The notes under the pieces are model-generated. The model was not told the origin of the DNA and made no database searches. It was given only the letters and a program-made list of their open reading frames with translations. From the NCBI RefSeq assembly GCF_041435195.1, contig NZ_CP108106.1:5309501-5373500 (forward strand): a stretch of DNA of 64,000 nucleotides, read 5' to 3'. Shown here piece by piece: positions 57,336 to 64,000 of the stretch; positions within the stretch are counted from its first letter, which is position 1; every line of letters begins with the position of its first letter. This DNA comes from Streptomyces sp. NBC_00224 (GTDB taxonomy: Bacteria > Actinomycetota > Actinomycetes > Streptomycetales > Streptomycetaceae). The position numbers and the translations under genes were made by a program.

Positions 57336-58559
57336 TTAAGCCTCCACGATCCGCCCGGTGACCTCGCCGAGCCCGACCCGGACCCCGTCCGGTCCCGGGG
57401 CCCACGCCGTCATCGTGACGACGTCGCCGTCCTCCAGGAACGTGCGCTTGCCGGTGGGGAGTTCCATCGGCTCCGTACCGTTCCAGGTCAGCTCAAGGAA
57501 CGAGCCGCGCTGGTCGCGCTCGGGGCCGCTCACGGTCCCCGAGCCGTACACGTCACCCGTCCGCAGCGAAGCGCCGTTCACCGTCATGTGGGCGAGCTGC
57601 TGGGCCGCCGTCCAGTACATGCCGGCGAACGGCGGCTCGGACACGAGCCGGCCGTTGAGGGCGACGGCGATACGGATGTCGAAGCCGCCCGGCACCTCGG
57701 CGTCCGCGTCGTCGAGGTAGGGCAGCAGCGGGAAGTCCCGCTCGGGCGGGGCCACCCGGGCGGCCGTCAGCGCCTCCAGCGGAGTGACCCACGCCGAGAC
57801 CGACGTGGCGAAGGACTTGCCCAGGAACGGGCCGAGCGGCACGTACTCCCACGCCTGGATGTCCCGCGCCGACCAGTCGTTCAGCAGGAAGAGGCCGAAG
57901 ACGTGGTCCTCGAAGGAGGCCAGGTCCACCGGGCTGCCGAGGGCGGACGGGGTGCCCACCACGAAGCCCACCTCCGCCTCGATGTCCAGCTTCACCGAGG
58001 GGCCGAACACCGGCGCCGGGTCGGTGGGCGCCTTGCGCTGCCCGTGCGGGCGCGTCACGTCCGTACCGGAGACCACGATCGTGCCGGACCGGCCGTGGTA
58101 ACCGATCGGCAGGTGCTTCCAGTTGGGGGTGAGCGCGTCCCCGTCCGGTCGGAAGATCCGGCCCACGTTGGTGGCGTGGTGCTCGCTCGCGTAGAAGTCG
58201 ACGTAGTCCGAGACCTCGTACGGCAGATGCAGGGTGACCGTGTCCAGCGGGTGCAGCAGGGGCTCTATGTCGGGCCGGTGCGCGGGGACCGTGACCCACG
58301 CGGTGAGCGCGCGCCGCACATCGCGCCACGCCGTGCGCCCGGCCGCGAGCAGCGGGTTCAGCGAAGGCCGGGCGAGCAGCGCCGCGTACGGGGAGCCGAG
58401 TGCGTGCGCGGCGGCCCCCGCGTCCAGGACGTGATCGCCGATGCGGACGCCGACGCGGCGGTGCTCGGGGGCGTCGGGCGTGGAGAAGACGCCGTACGGA
58501 AGGTTGTGCGGGCCGAAGGGGTCGCCCTCGGCCAGGTCGAGCGGGCTCTGCTCGGACAT
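57336..58559 (-). CDS. fahA: fumarylacetoacetase
   Basis: 407 residues. Splits fumarylacetoacetate to fumarate and acetoacetate, the last step of tyrosine/homogentisate breakdown. Visible: the N-terminal SH3-like domain with FGPHNLPYGVFS, then the catalytic FAH domain with DFYASEHHATNVG (about 138-150; metal Asp and catalytic His), KLDIEAEVGFVVG (metal Glu), NDWSARDIQAWEYVPLGPFL and SGTVSGP. Length and motifs match the family fully. ATG at 58559. Confidence 0.94.
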   Translation of the reverse strand: MSEQSPLDLAEGDPFGPHNLPYGVFSTPDAPEHRRVGVRIGDHVLDAGAAAHALGSPYAALLARPSLNPLLAAGRTAWRDVRRALTAWVTVPAHRPDIEPLLHPLDTVTLHLPYEVSDYVDFYASEHHATNVGRIFRPDGDALTPNWKHLPIGYHGRSGTIVVSGTDVTRPHGQRKAPTDPAPVFGPSVKLDIEAEVGFVVGTPSALGSPVDLASFEDHVFGLFLLNDWSARDIQAWEYVPLGPFLGKSFATSVSAWVTPLEALTAARVAPPERDFPLLPYLDDADAEVPGGFDIRIAVALNGRLVSEPPFAGMYWTAAQQLAHMTVNGASLRTGDVYGSGTVSGPERDQRGSFLELTWNGTEPMELPTGKRTFLEDGDVVTMTAWAPGPDGVRVGLGEVTGRIVEA

Positions 58560-58740
58560 CTGTGCCTGCCTCGCTTTCCACGGGTGTGGAGGACACGTTA
58601 CGTCGGCGATGGTTGCGTAGGCAGTGTCTAAAGAGTTCGTAATGTCCGGAAACTCCGCGTCCGGAAGGGGAGATTCCCCCTTACCGTCCTTGCCGGGACA
58701 CGAACGCGGCGAGGGGGCCGTGCGTCCTGAGGGGGGACTG

Positions 58741-59991
58741 GTGTCGAGCAGTAATGCCCTGTTCACGGCCGACCGGACCGTGCCCGCACTGATCGTGAAG
58801 ATCGGTAACTACCCACTGCACCACGGCGGCGTCGGTGCCATCCGCAGCCTCGGCAGACTCGGCGTGCCGATGTACGCGATCACCGAGGACCGCTCGACAC
58901 CCGCGGCGCACTCCCGCTATCTGCGCCACGCCTTCGCCTGGCCCACCACCGGCCGCGAGGACCCGGACGCCCTGGTCGACGGGCTGCTGCGGATCGGGCG
59001 GCGGATCGGCCGGCCGACCGTGCTCGTGCCGACCGACGAGGAAGCGGCGGTACTGATCGCCGAGCACCAGAAGGAGCTCGACGGGCACTTCCTCTTCCCG
59101 CCCGTGGCACCGGAGTTACCCCGAAGGCTCGCCAGCAAGCGCGGGCTGCACGAGCTGTGCGTCGAGCACGGGGTGCCCTCGCCCGCGGCCGCCTTCCCCG
59201 ACACGTACGACGACATCGAGGACTTCGCCCGGCACGCCCGCTTCCCGCTGGTCGCCAAGAACCGCGAGGCGTTCGTCCGGCGTCGGCGGCCCGCGGTGCG
59301 CGGCACCACCCGTGTGGAGAGTGCCGCGCACCTGCTCGCCCTCGCCCGCGAGTGGGGCGAGCGGCCGGGCGTGATCCTCCAGGAGTACCTGCCGCGCGAG
59401 GAGGCCGAGGACTGGATCGTCCACGCCTACTTCGACGAGAACGCGGCGCCGCTGGCGATGTTCACCGGCGTCAAGGTCCGCTCCTGGCCGCCGCACGCGG
59501 GGATGACCGCCACCGCGTACGTCGTGGACAACCCCGAACTCGCGCTGCTGGCCGAGCAGTTCGTGAAGCGGATCGGCTTCAGCGGGATCGTCGACCTCGA
59601 CCTGCGCTTCGACCGGCGCGACGGGCGGTACAAACTGCTCGACTTCAACCCGCGGATGGGCGCCCAGTTCCGCCTCTTCGAGAGCGAGGCGGGCGTCGAC
59701 GTCGTCCGCGCCCAGCATCTGCACCTCACCGGCCGCGCGGTCCCCGAGGGCGAACAGCGGGCGGGACGGCGCTATGTGGTGGAGAACATCGACCTGCCCG
59801 CGCTGCTGGCCTACCGGCGCAGCGGCTACACCACCCCGCACGCGCCCGCGCGCCCCCGTGGCACCGAGCTGGCGTGGCTCGCCCGGGACGACCCGAGGCC
59901 GTTCTTCACCATGCTCGCCCGCTTCGTACGACCGGGGGCCGAGCACCTGTACCAGCTGTGGCGGAGCTCGCGCCGCGCGATAGCCGAGTAG
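58741..59991 (+). CDS. ATP-grasp domain protein with a TTA codon
   Basis: 416 residues from GTG at 58741, which has a G-rich GAGGGGGGA ahead; the frame is open from a GTG at 58624. The ATP-grasp fold resembles carbamoyl-phosphate synthase and carboxylate-amine ligases: IVKIGNYPLHHGGVGAIRSL N-terminal, FPLVAKNREAF (ATP lysine, about 173-183), VILQEYLPREEAEDW, and the metal-binding LLDFNPRMGAQFRLF (about 299-313). Codon 126 (59116-59118) is TTA, which in Streptomyces needs the bldA tRNA. Followed after 68 bases by a flavoprotein gene in the same direction; substrate unknown. Confidence 0.85.
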   Translation: MSSSNALFTADRTVPALIVKIGNYPLHHGGVGAIRSLGRLGVPMYAITEDRSTPAAHSRYLRHAFAWPTTGREDPDALVDGLLRIGRRIGRPTVLVPTDEEAAVLIAEHQKELDGHFLFPPVAPELPRRLASKRGLHELCVEHGVPSPAAAFPDTYDDIEDFARHARFPLVAKNREAFVRRRRPAVRGTTRVESAAHLLALAREWGERPGVILQEYLPREEAEDWIVHAYFDENAAPLAMFTGVKVRSWPPHAGMTATAYVVDNPELALLAEQFVKRIGFSGIVDLDLRFDRRDGRYKLLDFNPRMGAQFRLFESEAGVDVVRAQHLHLTGRAVPEGEQRAGRRYVVENIDLPALLAYRRSGYTTPHAPARPRGTELAWLARDDPRPFFTMLARFVRPGAEHLYQLWRSSRRAIAE

Positions 59992-60059
59992 CCCGGCGGG
60001 GCCGGCGGAACAGGCACGACCAGCACTTGTGCGTACCACCCTGGGGAGGGGACCTTCAC

Positions 60060-61259
60060 GTGATTCGTCCGGTAGCTGTCATCGGGGCGGGGCCCTACGG
60101 TCTGTCCACCGCCGCGCATCTGCGCGGGCGCGGCCTCCCGGTCCGCGTCTTCGGCTCGCCCATGGTGAGCTGGCGCGCGCACATGCCCGCGGGCATGGTC
60201 CTCAAATCGACGCCGTCCGCCTCCGGCATCGACGCGCCCCAACCCGGCCACGCCCTGGTCGACTTCTGCGCCGACACCGGGATCCGGCGGTACGAGTCCG
60301 ACTGGGACCTCATCGCGGTGGAGGACTTCGCGGCGTACGGGCAGTGGTTCGCCCAGCGGCTGCTGCCCGATCTGGAGGACGTACGGGTGGTCTCCGTGGA
60401 CCGCACCCGGGCGGGCCACTTCGAGCTGAAGCTGGACTCCGGCGAGGCCTTCGAGGCGCGTGCGGTGGTGGTCGCGACCGGGCTCGCGGGGCTGGCCCGG
60501 ATGCCGCGCGAGCTGGCGGCCGCGGTCCCCGACGGCCCCTGTGCCACCGGCCCCGTCTCGCACGCCTCGCAGCACGCCGACCTCTCCCGCTTCGCCGGGC
60601 GCGAGGTGCTGGTCGTGGGCGCCGGCCAGTCCGCCATCGAGAGCGCGGTGCTGATGGCGGAGGCGGGCGCGGAGGTACGGATCGTGGCACGCCGGACCGG
60701 GGCCGTCCGCTTCGGCGCCGCCCCCGACCAGCAGCCCCGGCTCAGCCCCGACTCGCCCTTCGGCCGCGCCTGGTCGCTGTACGCGTTCTCGTACCACGCC
60801 ACCCACTTCCGCCACTTGCCCGCGCCCACCCGGCACCATCTGGTGCGCAGGGTGCTGGGCCCGCTGGGCGCGTGGTGGCTGCGCGACCGGTTCACCGGCA
60901 GGGTCGCGGTGACCGACGGCCGCCGGGTGGTCCGCGCCCGCGTCGAGTCCGGCCGCCCGGTCCTGACACTGAGCGGTGGCACCGGCGCCCAGCGCGAACT
61001 GGCCGCCGACCACGTGCTGGCCGCGACCGGCTACCGCATGGACGTCGCCGCCCTCGACTACCTCGGCCCGGGGCTGCGCACCCAGCTCGCCACCTCGCGG
61101 GGCGCGCCGGTACTGGACGCCGGGTACCGGTCGACGGTGCCCGGCCTCTACTTCACGGGTCTGCCGGCCGCGTCGTCGTTCGGGCCGGTGATGCGGTTCG
61201 TCTGCGGTACCGCGTATGCCTCGCCCCGGCTCGCGGCGTCGGTGGCGGCGGGCGGCTGA
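60060..61259 (+). CDS. FAD/NAD(P)-binding oxidoreductase, flavin-monooxygenase-like
   Basis: 399 residues from GTG with GGGGAGGGGA ahead. FAD-binding VIGAGPYGLSTAAHLRGRG (about 7-25) and a second nucleotide-binding VLVVGAGQSAIESAVLMAEAG (in two parts, about 183-203) give the two-dinucleotide layout of N-hydroxylating and Baeyer-Villiger-like monooxygenases. ATGYRMDV near 320 is the usual late motif. The gene follows the ATP-grasp gene closely, so the pair may modify one substrate; none can be named. Confidence 0.85.
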   Translation: MIRPVAVIGAGPYGLSTAAHLRGRGLPVRVFGSPMVSWRAHMPAGMVLKSTPSASGIDAPQPGHALVDFCADTGIRRYESDWDLIAVEDFAAYGQWFAQRLLPDLEDVRVVSVDRTRAGHFELKLDSGEAFEARAVVVATGLAGLARMPRELAAAVPDGPCATGPVSHASQHADLSRFAGREVLVVGAGQSAIESAVLMAEAGAEVRIVARRTGAVRFGAAPDQQPRLSPDSPFGRAWSLYAFSYHATHFRHLPAPTRHHLVRRVLGPLGAWWLRDRFTGRVAVTDGRRVVRARVESGRPVLTLSGGTGAQRELAADHVLAATGYRMDVAALDYLGPGLRTQLATSRGAPVLDAGYRSTVPGLYFTGLPAASSFGPVMRFVCGTAYASPRLAASVAAGG

Positions 61260-61277
61260 GACCGCCGGGGCGGCGCG

Positions 61278-63275
61278 TCAGCCCGCCGTCCGGGGGATGC
61301 GCTTCTCCCACGTCCGGTGGAAGACGACCTCCCCGCCGTCCCGGCACACCACCTCGTCCGAGGTGACGAAGTCCGCCGCGTCGCAGGCGATCTCGGACCG
61401 CGTGGTGATCGTGACGTCCCAGGCCGGCTCCGGCCGGTGCAGCCGGATCGTCCAGTCCGAGCGGGTGCGCGCGGACTGGGGGTCCGCCTCGTCGATCGTG
61501 TACGTCTCCAGGGCGTCCTCGGTGAACTCCAGACCGTCGGGGTAGACCCGCGTACCGCCGTAGCGCGGGTCCACTTCCAGGCGCCACTCGCCCTTGGCGA
61601 CATCGCGGACGACCAGCCGCTCCGGGCGGGGCTCGTCCAGCGAGGCGGGGGAGACCACACCGAGCGGCGCCGACTGCTCGGGCTCCTCGAAGGCGATCGC
61701 GTCGGCCGTCCGCTCCCGGACCGGCAGGGTCAGGGAGCTGCCCTCCGGTTCGAGCGTGAAGCCCACCGAGTCCGCCTGCGGCCAGATCCACGGCCAGTAC
61801 GCGGAGGAGACCGCGAGGCGGACGCGGTGTCCCGGCGGGAAGCTGTGGCCGATGCCGTTGAGGAGAAACGTCACGTCCTGGGTGGCGCCCAGCGGCCAGG
61901 CGTCCGCGCGGTCCCGGCCCTCGCGCGCGGACAGATTGAGCGCGCCCCGGGTGACCAGCGTGGACGAGCCGTCCGGCGCCACGTCGCAGAGCCGCGCGAT
62001 CGCCTGCCCGAACGGGACGTCCATGCGCAGCCGCAGCGTCACCTCCGGGCGCCCGAGGACCTCAAGGGGCGGCCCGTCGTCCGGCACCGCGAAGTCGAAC
62101 GCCGCCGAGTGCGCGTCCTCGGCGCGCTGGTCCGGCGGCAGGTCGCCGTCGTTGCCGAACGGGAAGAAGCGGCCCGCGTCCAGGCCGGTGTGCTGCGGCG
62201 AGTCGACCCGGACCGGGGCGCCCCCGAGCGCGTACGGGACGGGGGTGACGTGCGGCGAGGGCCACGCCGGGTCGCCGACCCAGCGGCCGGGCAACTCCTC
62301 GTACACCGTGGCGGGCCGGTGCGACTCGCTGATCCAGGAGCGCAGCAGCGGCTCCTCCATGACCCCGCTGTCCTTGCCCTTGAGCCAGTGGTCCCACCAG
62401 CGCAGCGTCTCCTGGAGGAAGCCGATGGCCGGTCCCGGCGGCAGCCCCCGGTCGGGGTACTGGTGCGACCACGGCCCGATCAGTCCGCGCACCCGGTCGG
62501 CGGGCAGGTGCTCCACCAGGCGCAGCACGGTGTCCCGGTACGGGTCGTGCCAGCCGCCCACCGCGAGCACCGCCGCACCGATCGCCCCGTAGTCCTCGCG
62601 GACACTGCCGTGCTTCCAGTAGTCGTCGCGGGTCTGGTGCGCCAGCCAGGTGTGGATGTAGGGCTCCATGGCCTCCAGGCGCGTCAGCCACATGTCCCGC
62701 CACTGGTCGCCGACGTACGCCGGGTCCGGCGGTCGCGCCGTGAACGCCAGCATCGTCGCCGCCCAGGCGTGCATGTCCACGGCGAGGACGGAACCTCCCA
62801 GGTAGTGCACGTCGTTGTCATAGCGGTCGTCCGACGAGCAGACCGTGACGACCGCCTTGAGCGGCTCGGGCGCGAGGGCCGCGATCTGGAGGGAGTTGAA
62901 GCCGCCCCAGGAGATCCCGAACATGCCGACCTTGCCGTCGCACCAGGGCTGCGCGGCGAGCCAGTCGACGACCGCGACCCCGTCCGCGAGCTCCCGCGCG
63001 TCGTACTCGTCGCCCGGCAGGCCCTCGCTGTTGCCGTGCCCGCGCACATCGACGCGCACGGAGGCGTAGCCGTGTCCCGCGTACCAGGGATGGCGCTGCC
63101 AGTCGCGCGGCGCGGTCCAGTCGGTGAGCCGGTACGGCAGGTATTCGAGCAGCGCCGGTACGGGCTCGTCGGTCACCGGGCGCCAGATCCGGGCGTAGAG
63201 GAGCGTCCCGTCCGGGAGCGGAATACGCACGTCCACGTGGGTGGTCTCGTACGGGAAGTCGGTTCGGATCCGCAT
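61278..63275 (-). CDS. CocE/NonD-family hydrolase (X-Pro dipeptidyl-peptidase-like)
   Basis: 665 residues. Alpha/beta hydrolase domain (about 15-300): DGTLLYARIWRP at the start, VRVDVRGHGNSEG (about 73-85), nucleophile elbow GISWGGFNS (Ser near 134). Asp (HDPYRD near 250) and His (GPWSHQYPD near 280) complete the triad. The C-terminal jelly-roll domain (about 380-660) is typical of CocE and X-Pro peptidases. No signal peptide. Substrate unknown (an ester, amide or acyl-peptide). A putative peptide transporter gene follows 17 bases downstream on the same strand, which hints at peptide use. Confidence 0.88.
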   Translation of the reverse strand: MRIRTDFPYETTHVDVRIPLPDGTLLYARIWRPVTDEPVPALLEYLPYRLTDWTAPRDWQRHPWYAGHGYASVRVDVRGHGNSEGLPGDEYDARELADGVAVVDWLAAQPWCDGKVGMFGISWGGFNSLQIAALAPEPLKAVVTVCSSDDRYDNDVHYLGGSVLAVDMHAWAATMLAFTARPPDPAYVGDQWRDMWLTRLEAMEPYIHTWLAHQTRDDYWKHGSVREDYGAIGAAVLAVGGWHDPYRDTVLRLVEHLPADRVRGLIGPWSHQYPDRGLPPGPAIGFLQETLRWWDHWLKGKDSGVMEEPLLRSWISESHRPATVYEELPGRWVGDPAWPSPHVTPVPYALGGAPVRVDSPQHTGLDAGRFFPFGNDGDLPPDQRAEDAHSAAFDFAVPDDGPPLEVLGRPEVTLRLRMDVPFGQAIARLCDVAPDGSSTLVTRGALNLSAREGRDRADAWPLGATQDVTFLLNGIGHSFPPGHRVRLAVSSAYWPWIWPQADSVGFTLEPEGSSLTLPVRERTADAIAFEEPEQSAPLGVVSPASLDEPRPERLVVRDVAKGEWRLEVDPRYGGTRVYPDGLEFTEDALETYTIDEADPQSARTRSDWTIRLHRPEPAWDVTITTRSEIACDAADFVTSDEVVCRDGGEVVFHRTWEKRIPRTAG

Positions 63276-63292
63276 GGCAGCCTCGCAGGACC

Positions 63293-64000
63293 TCAGTGGA
63301 CGGGGTGCATGGTGCGCTTGAGCCAGGGCGCGGCAGCGATCACCGCGAGGCCGGCCGCCACCGCGATCGCGCCGTTGACGCCGAAGTAGGCGGCGTTGGA
63401 GACCTTTCCGTAGACCTTCACGGTCTGCGCCTGGATGCCGTTGGCGAGCGCGAGGGAGAGGAACCAGAGCGACATGGTCTGGCTGGCGAAGGCCTTCGGG
63501 GCGAGCTTGGTCGTCGCCGACATCCCGGAGGTCTCCAGAAGGACGTCGCCGAGCCCGAGCAGCAGATACGAGCCGACGATCCACCAGGCCGCCATCCGGT
63601 ACGAGTCGGAGCCCTGCCCGGCCGTCGGCACCACCATCAGCAGGAACGAGAGCCCGCCGAGTACCACCCCGAACGCGATCTTGTTGGAGGCGTGCGGCTG
63701 GCGCGGCCCCATCCGGGACCAGACCGCCGCGACCACCGGCGCCAGCGCCACCTCGAAGGCGCCGAGCGCCGAGGCGTACCAGCTCGCCGGGAAGTGGAAG
63801 CCGAGGATCTCGGTGCGGGCGTTGGTCGACGCGAGCAGCATCATCGTCGAATACGCCTGGAAGAGGATGAAGTTGAAGACCACCGAGGCGAGGAAGAGCA
63901 CCACATAGGGGCGCAGCCGCCCGCGCTCCTCCGCACTCACCCGGGGGCTGCGGAACATCACCGTGAAGTACACCGCCGGGGCGATCACCGAGATCACCGT
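63293..64000 (-). CDS. POT-family proton-coupled peptide transporter (5' end outside window)
   Basis: C-terminal 236 residues or so of a multi-pass membrane protein; the frame is open to the window edge. About six hydrophobic helices are visible. PASWYASALGAFEVALAPVV and LGLGDVLLETSGMSATTKLAPKAF (quoted in parts; near 63500-63570) match the C-terminal half of POT/PTR2 di- and tripeptide transporters. The neighbouring upstream-coded hydrolase is in the same direction, consistent with import followed by cleavage of peptides. Confidence 0.85.
   Translation of the reverse strand, partial: TVISVIAPAVYFTVMFRSPRVSAEERGRLRPYVVLFLASVVFNFILFQAYSTMMLLASTNARTEILGFHFPASWYASALGAFEVALAPVVAAVWSRMGPRQPHASNKIAFGVVLGGLSFLLMVVPTAGQGSDSYRMAAWWIVGSYLLLGLGDVLLETSGMSATTKLAPKAFASQTMSLWFLSLALANGIQAQTVKVYGKVSNAAYFGVNGAIAVAAGLAVIAAAPWLKRTMHPVH

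Overview
The window is about 64 kb of very GC-rich DNA with dense, often overlapping genes, many GTG starts and strong third-position G/C bias. It comes from a Streptomyces or very close relative. Support comes from the futalosine-pathway menaquinone genes, a complete 14-gene nuo operon, DUF397/XRE regulatory pairs, Streptomyces-type secreted proteins and a TTA codon of the bldA type. From memory the order resembles the S. coelicolor stretch from mqnP/ubiX/mqnE to nuoA-N, with part of the intervening region missing or replaced; this was not checked by alignment.

Layout. 1-3.6 kb: menaquinone genes (mqnP end, ubiX-like, mqnE) with an Lrp regulator, a tiny basic protein and a DUF4229 membrane protein. 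3.6-15.1 kb: a TetR regulator, then two very large divergent secreted proteins, a DNRLRE/FG-GAP/ricin-type protein (minus) and an RHS-repeat protein (plus). The RHS protein has an unrecognised 285-residue C-terminal domain and is followed, with a GTGA overlap, by a small membrane protein (candidate toxin/immunity pair). 15.4-20 kb: a leaderless beta-trefoil protein, a WhiJ/AbaA-like regulatory triad (DUF397, XRE-DUF5753, HATPase), then a three-gene RiPP locus: an 88-residue graspetide-type precursor, an ATP-grasp ligase that looks internally shortened, and a PIMT-like methyltransferase.

20-38 kb: mixed metabolism and regulation (GlxA/AraC regulators, hydrolases, acyl-CoA synthetase, cold-shock protein, Ser/Thr kinase, glutaminase, GNAT). 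Four more menaquinone-related genes lie among these (mqnA, mqnC, menG, and a MenJ-like reductase). 38.3-55.1 kb: an 800-bp regulatory region with a TGTGA-N6-TCACA operator, then nuoA-N, the proton-pumping NADH dehydrogenase that uses menaquinone. 55.2-64 kb: recQ, fumarylacetoacetase, an ATP-grasp protein with a TTA codon, a flavin monooxygenase-like protein, a CocE/NonD hydrolase and a partial POT-family transporter.

The main theme is respiration, with quinone synthesis and complex I in one neighbourhood. The most interesting accessory features are the graspetide locus, the RHS C-terminal module with its coupled membrane gene, and a family of about twelve 50-bp palindrome-prone repeats. The repeats sit between genes and, in two cases, inside reading frames (an acyl-CoA synthetase and a protein kinase).
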